A stretch of DNA of 64,000 bases, from NCBI GenBank assembly GCA_902729315.2, contig LR746271.1:5414001-5478000 (forward strand), in the 5' to 3' direction. Positions within the stretch are counted from its first letter, which is position 1; every line of letters begins with the position of its first letter. The position numbers were made by a program, and so were the translations under genes. Under the pieces are notes generated by a model. That model ran no database searches and was not told where the DNA came from. It saw only the letters and a list, made by a program, of their open reading frames with translations. Source of the stretch: Spirodela intermedia (lineage: Eukaryota; Streptophyta; Magnoliopsida; Alismatales; Araceae). Below are positions 12,386 to 23,660 of this stretch, piece after piece.

Positions 12386-12790
12386 TCAAGTGGCCTGCTG
12401 AGGGACTCTGCAATGGTGGCAGTGCTGCCAAGCTTTGTTTCGAGTGCTTCCAACACCAGCATCCAGAGGGGCTTGGAAAGCTCCACAAGGGCAGCGGGCT
12501 TTGTCAGCAGGCGGTGAAGTGTGACGAGGAGATCCACTATATGTCAGAGAATCCCCACTCCAGGAACCCATAGCATGAGAACAAGGAGTGCTTCAGCAGG
12601 AGCATTGTGGAGTTCATCTCCAGTGACAAGACCATTGCAGTAGCAACTGGGCATGGTCTGAAGAAATCGGCCTCCTACAATGAAGATTGGAAATGCACCA
12701 TAAAGGAAATCAATAGCTTCTCCCCTCCTCCCTTGAAATTGGAACCTCAGCTGCACTGTTCTCTCCAATAGGTTGACCAAGAGTGGATTG
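12386..12790. other. GC-richer unidentified segment, possible captured gene fragment
   Basis: This 400-bp block is clearly GC-richer than its AT-rich surroundings. The minus-strand frame beginning with the ATG at 12780 stays open to a TGA at 12546-12544. It then continues open in the same frame to about 12370 (HIVDLLVTLHRLLTKPAALV, then ELSKPLWMLVLEALETKLGS), giving about 130 codons with a single stop. The plus strand also has long open stretches (KWPAEGLCNGGSAAKLCFEC). I recognise neither protein. It lies between the gag remnant and repeat E1, where captured host fragments are often found in retroelements, but that origin is only inference. Confidence 0.35.
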
Positions 12791-12862
12791 ACGGCAAGGA
12801 ATGTTGATGATGGGGATTAGGCGGTGGTGATGATGGTGGAGAGGAAGGGGTAGTCAAGGTGT

Positions 12863-14545
12863 GTGATATCACTTTGGTCGTTGTAAACAAATTGATTGAA
12901 TTTTAAATATTTATAAATTCAGTAAAAAATAAATTAAAATTAAAATTTGGTGAATTCAGCTTATTCACAGAGATGATGCTCAATCTAAATATGAATGTTT
13001 TAGTTCTAAATAATTTATTTAAATAAAAATAAATAATTATAACAAATAAAATAAATTAAAATAACCTTCTCTGAACTTTAAATCTTTCAAATTACTTGAG
13101 CTCTAAATCTTTAAATTTTTATGTGTTCCCATGTTTAGAATTGATAAATGGCTCAAGACTTGTAAAATAAAGAAGAGAAAATAGCAGAGAAAATCACAAA
13201 AGAGAAAATTAAATGACGGAAAATAAATGTAAAATCAACAAAAATAGGGAGGAGAGAGAAAATACGACTGTTGGCAAGGAAACACTATAGGTAGTGAAAC
13301 GGAAAAGTATTTAGACTGAATCCTTATATGGAAAACTGAGTAATTGTTCAAAATAGATTGATCTAAATGATCTTAACTCAGTAAATGCCCATCACATAAA
13401 CTAAATTCGTGAAAATAACTACTAAAAAGAAAACTGAAACCTAAAGTCATCCATCAGCAGGGTCCCTCTACTAGTGAAAAAATGGGAAAATGTTCTCGAT
13501 TCAAATCTGTATAAGAGTCGACTGTTCTATGAAAATAATCAATTTGATCGAAACCAAGTTAACTTTCATTATAATCATTAAAATTACAAGAATAATAATA
13601 ATAATAATAAAAAAAATGCATGAACTCCTCCCTATCTCACCAGGGATAGAGTAATGTTGCAGTAATAAAATGGAATGGAAAAGCCATTGAAAAGCAATAA
13701 ACTTATGGAATAAAATTCTTAATCTTGTGTCATTTGCCTATCACCTAGATGTAAAATAAGCTAAAATAAAAATAAATAAAATCTAAATGGATATCTAATT
13801 CACATACACTGTCACTCCATTCATTTGTCACTCAAAAATAGAGTACTAGAAAATGAATTCTAAATCATCCAAAAAGTGGTAAAAAAATGGATCAAAAGCC
13901 TTAATCTCGTCATCTGCTTGTCACTAGATGACGGATTAAGAAAGAACAAAAATAAAATTCAATAAAAATAGAAATTGAATTTGTAAGTGCCCAACATCAC
14001 CCCACCCATCTCTGCCAGTCACTCGGAGAGAACTTGGCTCATAAAGCTTGGAAATTCCTCTAATAATCCATCTTTACTTTGCCCTTGAGCTTCTTTCTAA
14101 TTTTCATGCAATAATATCTCAAAAACCATGATGAAATCCAAACTTATCTCCATCTATTTCATCACCGAAAAATAGAGCATGGAAGGCAAAGTGTACATGA
14201 ATGACATGGGAAAACCTGTTGCGTGGCCTCAAAATAGTGACTTGGCCCATGAACCCTTGACAGGTCCTCGTGATGTGGCCATGAATCACTATATTTTTTT
14301 TCTCATTATATTGATAATTTCTAAATTACTTAAAAATGGCTGAAAAAATATCTTCATAAATTTCCTAAAAAGTCCAAGATAAATCCATTTTCTAATTTAA
14401 ACTTCTTGAGTAATTTCTTTTAAATTATAAAATAATTCTGAAGACTATAAAATTTGGATAATCATGTTAGCACATGAATTGAAAATAAGAAATATATTAA
14501 TTTCACACAAATCATAAAAATTAGTAAATGAAACATAAATTCATC
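12863..14545 (+). repeat. Dispersed repeat E, copy 1 (contains an empty LTR target site)
   Basis: Colinear with 27330-28897 plus 30826-30930. Shared anchors include AATTTTAAATATTTATAAA near the start, AAATTTGGTGAATT, a ATGATG/ATGATA-CTCAATCTAA string, paragraph-like blocks around TCATCT-CTTGTCAC and CTCATCTCCACTTCTCACCTAGAGAGAG-GTGGCTTG (copy 2; diverged here at 14000-14035), and TTGATAATTTCTAAATT near 14310. Around 14457-14463 it reads GGATAATCATGTTAGCACATGAATT, which is the uninterrupted counterpart of the site where LTR L1 sits in copy 2. No coding capacity is seen; probably non-coding DNA of a retroelement. Confidence 0.65.
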
Positions 14546-14937
14546 ACATTACTCTCAAGTGAGTACTAATATTTTCAACTTGAATAATTCGTGTTTTATG
14601 TTAATTCATACGAAAAATATTTTGATTTCACCTCAATTATTATTTAAAAATACCATTATCGGTGTGTGCCAAAGAAGAAGGCTTTTATGTTCTGCACTGA
14701 TAGGAAGTAGTGACGGTGGCAGCAAGGTCGTCAATGAGTTCCTTGGGAGTCAGATTATCTATCAGGCACTTAATGGTATGGCCGGTTGGGCTCTGGGAAG
14801 GTGGCTGACAACCCTGCCAGTGCGTTCGTCTGAAACTATTTCTTGCTCTTGTTCAGGGTTCGGATGGAGTAAGAAGTTTGCTAGGCAAATAGCTAGTTGG
14901 AGCAAGGTGATGCTCCACCATTATGGCTGGTTGCTTC

Positions 14938-14938
<1 letters not shown>

Positions 14939-14983
<45 letters not shown>
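14939..14983. repeat. (GA)n microsatellite
   Basis: Perfect GA dinucleotide run of about 22 units. The 144-codon open frame ending in it owes its tail of alternating Arg/Glu to this repeat and is not convincing as a gene. Confidence 0.95.
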
Positions 14984-14986
<3 letters not shown>

Positions 14987-14999
14987 TGGGTGAGGGCTG

Positions 15000-15381
15000 T
15001 GCATTTATATGCTGGGTTGGTTGGCTGTTATCTTGCTGAAGTTATTGTTCACATATTCTAAAGCCTGGTTTTTACTTTAGATAGTGAAAGGGAGAACTCA
15101 ATTTTTAAGTCGATTATTAACTGGCTAATTTATATAATAATGATATCACAAACTTACAGGAGGGTTTATCTTTGCTAATGTAGAGGGGGTTCATGCATCA
15201 AAGGGTGAACTGATGTCTTCCTCCCTCCTCAACCTTTGTTCTATTAGAGAGAATATACTATCCATTGGGAAGAAGTCTCCCACGTAACGTGACGAGGTGG
15301 CTTGGTGCCGGTGTGGTGTCAAAGGCAGGTTCGAAGTGAGAAAAAACATGAGGCCTACCTTGATCCCGTGACAACTCGAAC
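15000..15381. other. Unassigned flank of the glycosidase relic
   Basis: Nothing recognised. It may include the decayed promoter of the relic that begins at 15382, since the two intact paralogues have about 300 bp of related promoter in the same position, but no TATA box matching theirs was found here. Confidence 0.3.
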
Positions 15382-15700
15382 ATGGGATGCGTAGGAGCCC
15401 TTGTCCTCTTTTTGGTCTTCATCTCCTAACTAACCCCCTCTCAATTCCGCAATGCCCCACCCGCCATCAAAAACACTGTAAAATTGGGTGGGTGGCTCAT
15501 TAATGAGGGATGGATAAAGTGTTTAAAATAATCAAGGTATCCCTGCTAGTTGGGAGCGGTTCAAAGTTTGTTATATAAATATCTAAGATTTTTATTACAT
15601 ACCTCATTACTGATATGTATAGTAATGATGGAGAGGAAAAGTGGCTAATCTTCTGACTCGACATGAAATCACAGCTTTGGTGGTCATTAACGATGGACCA
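15382..15700 (+). pseudogene. Truncated GH5 beta-glucosidase/exo-1,3-glucanase relic (exon 1 and parts of exons 2-3)
   Basis: 15382-15533 aligns with exon 1 of the intact gene downstream: MGCVGALVLFLVFIS, stop, then AIKNTVKLGGWLINEGWIK followed by divergent codons and a stop. Most of exon 2 is missing. About 20 bp of its 3' end (TTGGGAGCGGTTCAAAG, about 15549-15565) is followed by intron 2-like sequence and GAAATCACAGCTTTGGTGG (about 15662-15680), the acceptor and first codons of exon 3, after which similarity stops. An in-frame stop within the signal peptide and loss of the catalytic exons make it nonfunctional. It lies head-to-tail about 0.9 kb upstream of the intact copy, pointing to an old tandem duplication. 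Confidence 0.8.
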
Positions 15701-16006
15701 AATATTTAATCCTGAAGAAGATCGGGTTCATGAACCTGTTGACTCCGTATAAACCGTAATCTCTAGAAGGATCATGGATGTTGCATCCACAGTTTTGTCA
15801 ACGACGACCTATTTTTGATTCATCAATGCTAGGCAAGAGGCCATTAATCGATGCTTATCAACCCCCCAGTGGATAGAAAAACACCCAATCGATAAGCGAG
15901 GGCGAGCAACGATCATCTTTGCACTAACATTATTCCACCCGACATACTATTATCGATTTCTGGTAGGAAATACGGAAAATAATCGAGTTGGAGACATTCC
16001 TTCGCG

Positions 16007-16056
16007 CAATCAATGCCAAATAAAAGCAACTTTTAATACGGTCGGCACCTGTCCAG
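16007..16056 (+). promoter_or_regulatory. Conserved upstream promoter block of GH5 gene 1
   Basis: The string GCAATCAATGCCAAATAAAA, then a GC run with CTTTTAATA and CGGCACCTG, is matched at 34008-34057 upstream of the second intact gene (AGTCAATGCCCAATAAAAGC, CCTTTAATA, GGCAGCTG). Conservation about 200 bp (here) and 150 bp (there) upstream of the TATA box, while adjoining DNA differs, suggests a retained regulatory element. Confidence 0.5.
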
Positions 16057-16213
16057 TCCCGCCTTCTGACCAGGTTTACCCAGTTGGCTTTGACTTTCCA
16101 AATATAAACGGACACCTTATTTCGATTATCTATTGAGCAGAGACCGTGCCTGAAATTAATCCTCATCAAGTAGTTCCTACACTTTTATTGGGCGGCGGAG
16201 GTCATATGACGCC

Positions 16214-16220
16214 TATAAAA
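16214..16220 (+). promoter_or_regulatory. TATA box of GH5 gene 1
   Basis: TATAAAA within GACGCCTATAAAATGACCAC, 47 bp upstream of the ATG. An almost identical GGCGCCTATAAAATGATCAC precedes the paralogue at 34158. Confidence 0.75.
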
Positions 16221-16266
16221 TGACCACTTTAGACGGTTGCTTCTGATCATTGTAAAGAACTCTATC

Positions 16267-18308
16267 ATGAGATGCCTAAGAGCCCTTATCTTCTTTTTCT
16301 TCCTGATCTCTCCACTCAAACCTATCTCCACCGTCACAGTGCGTCCTCCAGCCGTCATAAAGGCTGTAAATTTGGGTGGATGGCTTGTTACCGAGGGATG
16401 GATAAAGCCATCCCTCTTCGACGGGATCATTAACAAAGATCTTCTGGTGAGTCTCAATAATGTTCCATTTATCAGTTGGTATGGTATCTACCTGTATTGA
16501 GGTCGGATTAAATGGGTGGCAGGATGGAACCCAAATCCAAGTGTTCTCTGTCGCTCGTGGGAAGTACCTCTCTGCTGAGAACGGTGGCGGGAGCATCATC
16601 GTGGCTAATCGGTTCCTCCCCTCTGGCTGGGAAACCTTCACAGTTGGTGACTTTGTTCATATCATTATTCGAGATTTATATCGCACACTTTATTACTGAC
16701 ATTTATAAGAACGAAGGATGTTTGAGATGAAAAGAGGCTAACCTGATGGCTCCACCTGAAATCACAGCTATGGAGGGTCGACTCGACCCACTTCCAGTTC
16801 CGGGTTTTCTTGAAGCAATTTGTCGGTGTGAACACCGGCGGCAAAGCGGTAGCTGTAATAACGCAGCCAGGACCTTTGGAGACCTTTGAGATTGTGAGGA
16901 ACACAGGGGACCCCAACCGAGTCCGCATCAGGGCATCCAACGGGCTCTTCTTGCAGGCCAGGACGGAGAGTTCCGTGACCGCGGACTTCACCGGCAATAG
17001 CAGCTGGGGAAATGACGATCCATCAGTGTTCTGGATGAGGAATTTGGGGACCATGCGAGGGGAGTACCAGGTGACCAACGGCTACGGTCCCAGCAGGGCC
17101 CCCACGGTCATGAGGGTGAGGAAAAGATGACCCCCCTCCCTCCTCTCCTTTTTTAGTGAAGATCTTCACACCAAAGGTGGAAACTGTGATGCTTCTGTCG
17201 CAGGAGCACTGGCAGAGTTTTATCGTTGAGCAGGACTTCAAATTTATGAAAGACAAGGGGCTCAACACGGTCAGGATTCCGGTGGGGTGGTGGATCGCCA
17301 GCGACCCTACTCCACCGCCACCGTTTGTGGGTGGTTCCCTGGCAGCTCTGGACAATGCATTCTCCTGGGCAGAGTAAGCAAAATTAATCCTAGGAAACTT
17401 CCCCTTGCTCAATAGATGATGACGAAATGGTTTCGCTATGTCCAGTAAGTATGGCCTTAAGGTGATCATCAACCTTCACGCTGCCCCGGGTTCCCAAAAT
17501 GGTTATGAGCACAGCGGCACTAGAGATGGTCGCATCGAGTGGGGGGTGGCCGCCGGCAGCGTAGAAAAGACGGTGTCTGTCATTGAGTTCCTCAGCCAGA
17601 GGTTGACGTTCGCAATATTGAATAACTCGATTGAATCTTTGTATGATTGAAGAAAGTTTTCTAATCGTGGAAAGACCGCCGACAGGTATGCCGGAAGACC
17701 CAGCCTGATTGCAGTGGAGCTCATCAACGAACCGAGGGCAGAAGGGGTCCCATTTGACAAACTGAAGAGCTACTACCAGGCTGGCTACGACGCCGTGCGT
17801 AGGCACACAACCACTGCCTATGTGATCATGTCCGCTCGGTTGTCCGCTGACGATACGGAGTTCATTCCGTTTGCCAGCAGCCTCGACGGCACCGTCCTCG
17901 ACGTTCACTACTACCATGTTTACTCCATCATGTTTCTTGGATGGACGGCGCAGCAGAATATCAACTACGTGTACAAAGATAGGGCCAGCCAGCTCGCTGC
18001 CCTCACCAAGTCCAATGGGGGCCCTCTCTCTTTCGTTGGTAAGAGTCACCAAAACCGAGCCACCATGGACGTTGGAATAGTTTTTCTTATATCTTACACC
18101 ATTTATTATCGTTGTGGCTGTAGGGGAATGGGTTGCCGAGTGGAACGTAATTGGTGCGACGCCAGATGACTACCGGAGGTTTGCTGAAGCGCAGCAGAAG
18201 GTCTTCAATAATGCCTCCTTTGGGTGGGCGTATTGGACCTATAAAAATGTAAACAACCATTGGAGCCTCCAATGGATGATAACCAATGGGTATATAACCC
18301 TTTTGTAA
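16267..18308 (+). CDS. GH5 beta-glucosidase / exo-1,3-beta-glucanase with fascin-like domain, 7 exons, 503 aa (gene 1)
   Basis: Predicted secreted retaining glycosidase that removes glucose from beta-glucans or glucosides in the apoplast. Rice GH5BG, a stress-induced enzyme, is the described relative of this fascin-containing subfamily; substrate here is inferred. Exons: 16267-16446, 16523-16642, 16768-17115, 17204-17373, 17446-17601, 17686-18038, 18124-18308, all GT-AG and in phase (1512 nt). The signal peptide is [39 protein letters not shown] is followed by a beta-trefoil fascin-like region (about 61-205, DGTQIQVFSVARGKYLSAEN to LWRVDSTHFQFRVF). The GH5 barrel carries [17 protein letters not shown], acid/base Glu340 in ELINEP, DVHYY, nucleophile Glu444 in GEW, and [10 protein letters not shown]. 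The last exons end in ITLL-stop. It has ADKYG and IINLHAAPG where the paralogue has AEKYG and IIDLHAAPG. All key residues are present, so it is probably functional. Confidence 0.93.
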
Positions 18309-19304
18309 AATCTCTAGGAATGATGTCATATAAAGTGTTATTAGAGCAGACAAGAGGGAGAGTGGAGAAAAGGTCACTTACGGCCAGTCATTATATGAAC
18401 TTTAATATAATATAACAATGATAAATAAATAACAAAGTAACTTAGTACATTTAGTAGGAGCCAGTAGCAAGATATACTATTGTATATGACAGAAGCTAAG
18501 AACAATAAAACCTAATATATTTTGTTGGCCTTTAGGTTATACATATATCAAGAGAGAGGTGTTGATTGATTTTTGTTTAATCTTTATTCAATCAACTTTT
18601 TCTAAAATGTCAGATTTTTTTATTGTAAGGACTGAATTGTACACTATCCTAAAGATCTAATGGTAAAAGACCCATTGATTTTGCAATCATTTGGCACCCT
18701 GCTTTCATTCACTCTCCAAAAACAAACATCTTGGGTTCCAATAGACCTATTGTCCTTAAATCACAACAACTAACTAATAGATTCATCTCCCATCGAATTT
18801 CGTGGCACTAGATGGCCAGTAGCTGATTGTAGGACAACTTATTTGAGTGATTAAATTAAGATTTAGTCACAAATTTATTCATATGAAATAGAGAAAGATT
18901 TCATTATGGGTTGACTCTAGAAGAACGTGTGACTTGAAATGTGTCTAGATTTCTTATGAAAAGGATGAGGTTGGATACTTGATTATATATATCTACTTCT
19001 TAACTAATATTGGCTTAATGTGGAAGACATTAGCACTTTGGTTTAGTCAAGAAAGACATTTTTTAGCTTAAACCTCACTCTTTGGGATGTTGCCTTTGTA
19101 TCATTCAACCATGAAGTTCTCTCAATTGATAACTTTAAAGAACTTCAAATTTTGAATGACTCATAGCAAAAAGAATTGAAGGGACATCTAACATCTAACT
19201 GAAGATGTTATAATTAGTGTTGAGTGAGAGGTAGCTGACTATAAACATTTTAATTGTAAGATTTTTATGTCATTGAGGACAATGTCAAGTTGAGGGGTGG
19301 GACA
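18309..19304 (+). mobile_element. 3' internal remnant of a Ty3/gypsy-like retrotransposon ending in a polypurine tract
   Basis: No open frame survives, but 19271-19304 reads CATTGAGGACAATGTCAAGT then TGAGGGGTGGGACA. This GAGGACA...purine-run string is what plant Athila/Tat-type elements carry immediately 5' of the 3' LTR, as polypurine primer. The TGTTAAAGC at 19305 fits an LTR start. A corresponding string on the opposite strand at 52190-52156 precedes the other element. The stretch 18309-19260 shows no motif and may include the 3' UTR of the glycosidase gene. Confidence 0.6.
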
Positions 19305-21460
19305 TGTTAAAGCTAGATTTATGTGTTTTAATTAATTTTATTATTTGATTTGATTTTGTTAATGTGTAGAATAAACATAGAATATATTGTTAATTTTAAA
19401 AGTTTGAAGTTAGAATACTTGGCGTAATTTTTGATTATTAAAGTAAAAGTAATAAAATATAAAAATTCTTCTGCCCGCTAGCAAGTCGGCACTCAGTCTG
19501 AGTGGGTAGACCCAGACTGAGGGAGCCACAAGTTGGGCTCAAGTGGTGAAGGCCTCGCTCCGCGCACGTGTGTGTCGCTCCCCTTCCACGTCTTGGTGGC
19601 CAACCGGTTGTGGGGCAAGGAGCGCTCGTACACACATGTGTGCGTGAGGGCGGACCACCTTATTGCCTTCTCCCAAGATGGTCCTAGACATTATTTTAGT
19701 TCAAGAGAAGGGATCTTTGCTGAGAGACGTAGCTTTAGTTTATATTCGACATATGTTCCAAAATATTTCTGATGTGGGACTAAATGTTTTCATCTATTTT
19801 ACAGCCATCTAGAGTGTAGTGTGATCTAGTGGTATGCAAAGAGCCATGTCATCCAATTAGCCTGATCTTGCGACTAGTGAACCGCCACGATACTAGATGC
19901 ATAAAGTGATTCATCGACGATTCGCGAATCCGATGCTGCTCAGCACACACGTGGTCTTAAAGGCCGATCTGATGACTATGGAGACGTCATAATATGGAAA
20001 CTTAAGTTCTCGATTGACAACAGTTCACGGCGGGTTGATGTTGCATCACTTAGAGAGCCACATGACCAAGCTCATCTGATCTAGTGGCTCTCGAAGTGCC
20101 ACGATACCGGGAACTTAAGTTCTCACATATATCATCGTTAAGGACGTACAAACAATAATCAATTATTGTCTGATAAAATAGATATTATCGATTATCTTTA
20201 AAATCCCAATGGAGTTGCGAATATGACAATTCGTTCTTCTCTCTTTTTGCGTGATCGATGTCTCCAACGATTGACAAACTTTTTCCTTCCTCCCCTAACT
20301 ACACTCAAGTCCTCTAGCGAGGGGTCAGCTCTTCCCCCAGATGATGGTGATAGTGTGGTCGACCCTTCTTTTGATAGATCTCTCCGACAAGCAATGCAGC
20401 ACTTCTGACTTCTGATGTGGTGTGACACGATCGAATGAAACCAAGCTGCCACACCGGTGTCTCTAGTTGCCTAGGAGGTAGACTAAATTTGGGCAACAAT
20501 TTATTTCCTACTTTCAACATTTACTTACTTGCTTTTGTCATTTATTTACATTTTACGGCAAGCTATTTCCATTTCATGTACGTTTCGATTGAAATAAGGA
20601 GAACTAATTCAAAACTTGATGAATGATCTTTCTTCTTCTTTTAAATCCTCTGAAACTTATCTAAGATCAAGTTAAGATTATTTCCAACTTATTTTCTATT
20701 AATTTTTTCAGTTGAATCTCAACATATTCATGCTCCCAGTGTTCCAAGAATAACGAGTATTTTTCTATTTTCAAATGTGAAATCACCAAGATTAAAGACT
20801 GATTAATGAGTGTTCAATGGTTAAAATAAGTTGAAGACATTCACAGCTGACCTCATGTCATGTGTGTGAATCCTTGAGCACACATTCGTAGAGAAAATGG
20901 GTTGACTGTATTTCTCTCTTCCTTCATTTTGTCTTATTTATCTCTCTCCCTCTCTTGTGAGATCTTTCTTCTCTCTCTGTCTCTCATGAGATCTCTCCCT
21001 TTCTCTCCCTCTCTCTCGATCGATCTCCTTCTCTTTCTCTCTCTAGATCAATCTTCCTCTTTCTCCTTCTCTTTCTATCTCTCATGAGACTTTTCTCTCT
21101 CTTTGTCTTATGTGAGATTTCTCTCCTCCTCTCTCTTTTTATCCCTTTCACAAGAGATCTCATCCCTTCTCTCTCTCATGAGAGCTCTCCTTTCTCTCTC
21201 TTGTGAGAGCTCTCTTCTCTCTCTCTTTTCCTCCTTCCTTTTCTCTGCTTCCGTTCCTTTATTCTTCTCACCTCACCCTTCTATTTTATTATTTATGTTA
21301 AGTATTAATAAAATATTAAAATCACTTTATATATAAATTAGTTTTCACGATGGATTAATCAATCTCCCTATGTTCAACTTGAGACTTACTTCTATATTAG
21401 TATTTTATTAAGTCTTAGTTATAAATATTATTAGATAGTATGTATTTAAACATAATGACA
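19305..21460 (+). mobile_element. LTR of family C, plus-strand copy (3' LTR next to its polypurine tract)
   Basis: Begins TGTTAAAGC directly after a polypurine tract and ends near ATAATGACA (21460). It is colinear, in inverse orientation, with 38490-40070. Shared anchors are GATGTGGGACTAA / GATGAGGGACTAA, the CATGTGACC/CACGTGATC modules, ATCGATTATCTTTAAAATCCCA, TGCCTAGGAGGTAGA / TGTCTAAGAGGTAGA, AACTTGATGAATGATC and TTAGTTATAAATATTATTAGATA. It is longer than the other copy mainly through a CT-rich expansion (20925-21260). A segment at about 19560-19650 resembles the U3 region of LTR family L (60150-60240). Confidence 0.65.
20925..21260. repeat. CT-rich expansion studded with CATGAGAGATCTC-like palindromes
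   Basis: Pyrimidine-rich tract made of CTCTCT runs interrupted about every 25-60 bp by related short inverted motifs: TTGTGAGATC (20956), CATGAGATCTC (20987), CATGAGAC (21083), CAAGAGATCTC (21151), CATGAGAGCTC (21178) and TTGTGAGAGCTC (21203). In the inverted family C copy the tract is reduced to a few dozen bases (about 38710-38740). The two serine/leucine-rich open frames here are compositional. Confidence 0.7.
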
Positions 21461-22700
21461 AGTGCACACTAGGACACAAGTTAGAAAAATTCCTATTTGA
21501 AATCACCTAAATGTTTTGAAATTTTTACTTGAAATATTTTGATGAAACTAGTAGTGTAATAAGCTTGATAGTATTCATGTTGTGTTGCATTTAAGGGTCA
21601 ATTTTAGTGAACTTATTGCATCTTATGGCATGTTTGATAAATAACTGTAAAATTTTTAAAAAGAGTTGTAGTAATTGAAGTCATTAGATTATTTTTTAGG
21701 TGCATGAAAATTTTCAATTTCATATTTGATGAGACCTATAGTTTATGGTTCAGTAGACAACATCTAATAGATATTGGAAGCCTCATTGAATTGTTGAGCT
21801 TGAGCAAGATTCTTCTTTTCTCAAGTAGAGAAAGGTGGAGAAGTCCAAAATCCTCATGTATATTCACTAGAGTAAAGGACTTGTAGTGTGAAGCTTCAAA
21901 GTAAGAAATTTTGTTAGAAGTGCCTATCTACCTTCTTATCTAAAAAAATAGAAAAGCGTATCTTGTATGGGAAAAAGCTACCTGTCCAGGCGAATGGAAA
22001 TGGAACAAAGTGAAAGCTCTAATAGCTAACCTATTAAATTTAAAAAAAATACAAAAAAAATAATTAAAAAAAACACATGAGGAAAAAGCTACTTATTCTT
22101 ACTATATTTTATATATAAAAATAAAGGGCTAGCAAACTTTGAATCTTGAGAAAAAGGTTGAGGATTAGAGAATATAGAACCATCTTAAATGCTAAATAGG
22201 AACTTTTAGACTATATGTTGTGCAATGCTTTTTGAGCGTGTGCAAAGTCTATGTAGGAACTAAAAGGCAGTTCGAAATGTATCCATAGGAACACTCATAC
22301 AACAAAAATAAAAATTTATTCATATGGCTCATCACTAGAATTTGATGCATGTCTGAACTGAAGATCTTCTCTAGAAAATCAATCTTATTTGAAACATATG
22401 ATTCAGAATTTACTATTGGTCTGAACTCAGTTTTCCTATGTTTATCCTAAGAGGGTGGTAATAATTCAAGTTGGGTATAACAACACCTTTTTCATAAGAT
22501 GAGTCATTATGTTTTGCTGAATTATGTTGAAAAATATATTCCGAATTGAATCATAAATGAGTTAAAACGAGTTAGAATAACTTCGCAACATAAATAATGA
22601 GTCAGCATTTAAATAGCTATTTTCATAGACTTTTGTGAAATGTCTTAATTTTTGAGCTCATGGTAATACTCTTACTTGTTTTACATCTTGAGAAAATGCA
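21461..22700. other. Unassigned AT-rich DNA
   Basis: Stops in all frames, no LTR termini, tandem repeats or recognisable protein motifs. Possibly decayed internal retroelement sequence, given its place next to family C and repeat D, but nothing direct supports this. Confidence 0.3.
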
Positions 22701-22719
22701 TAAAAACGGCAGAAGGGCT

Positions 22720-23660
22720 GGTCCTGAAACTGGGCTACTTATAGGAGCCCATCATGAGGAGGTGAAGTAGAGAGGGAGAAGGGGGTCTGCCCCCTCCCCC
22801 TCCCCCTCCCCCAACCGAGGTCAGGGCTGGAGAGGGAGACCCAAAGAGGCGTAGGGCTCGGCGATGGCCAGTCTCTCTCCGTATAATAGGTGGAGACGGA
22901 GGCATTAGCATCCACGGCAGGCAGCACGAGGGTAGTGGTGAGCTCCCCTCCTGAGTGAAAGGTGGAGGTGGAGCCAAGCACAGTGGCCGCATCTACAGAA
23001 CAGTGGGTACGGCAGTGACGACAGCAGCTATGACCCAGCGACTTCGTCCAACTATTCACCCCTGTTCTTGTTCTCTTCTGGGTGACACATCAGAGAACAA
23101 GAATCCATTGCTTCCCTCTAGTTCTTCGGCAATTTTCATGAGACCTAATATACTGCTTATTCCTTTAGCTTTGTTCCTTGCCCAGTGGGTGACACACTTG
23201 GCTGGAAGAAATGGATTTCTATTTATTCACATTTTCCTCACGTCACATACTTAATTTCGCAAGAATTGGAATCGAATTTCCCCTCTTTTCTTGATTTTCA
23301 ACCGCGTCGAATAAAACCTCATCTTCATCACTCTCCTGTGGCTCCAATGACAGGGATAATCCCATCAGCAGGGGTTACTTTTGTTTTCGTTCTAGAATGT
23401 TCCGTTCAGTTTGTGTTGAGTTCAGTCTTGTATCTCTCTTAGGGAACTGTTTTCTGAGTTGAATTTAAATTTCTCACAAGTAGAACTCCAAGGGCCTGAG
23501 GGGCGAGAGGGTATGAGGGTCAAGGATCATCTCTGATGTGAATACCCAATGAACCTAAAGAATCAGTTCTAAATCGGGTGGTGGCAGCAAAGACATTTCC
23601 TACAGAAAGATTCCGGTTTCTTTTCTTTGATTCGCTGAGTCAGTCCAGAGAATAAAGCAA
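22720..23660 (+). repeat. Dispersed repeat D, copy 2
   Basis: Related to 9780-10260 by GAGCTCCCCTCCTGAG and GGTGGAGGTGGAGCCAAG (22939-22979). It includes a (CCCCCT)n-like tract at 22791-22813. The 3' part (23080-23660) is not clearly shared with copy 1. Several overlapping open frames of 80-106 codons result from local GC content and show no known motif. Confidence 0.45.

Noticed and set aside
14559-14993. 144-codon plus-strand open frame
   Set aside because: Its C-terminal third is the (GA)n microsatellite read as Arg-Glu repeats, the remainder has no motif, and it spans the end of repeat E.
16276-18377. Long minus-strand open frames opposite GH5 genes 1 and 2 (up to 220 codons)
   Set aside because: They are the antisense of GC-rich coding exons; the sense strand carries the conserved domains and splice sites.
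20902-21336. Ser/Leu-rich open frames of 61-77 codons
   Set aside because: Products of the CT-rich tract within an LTR.
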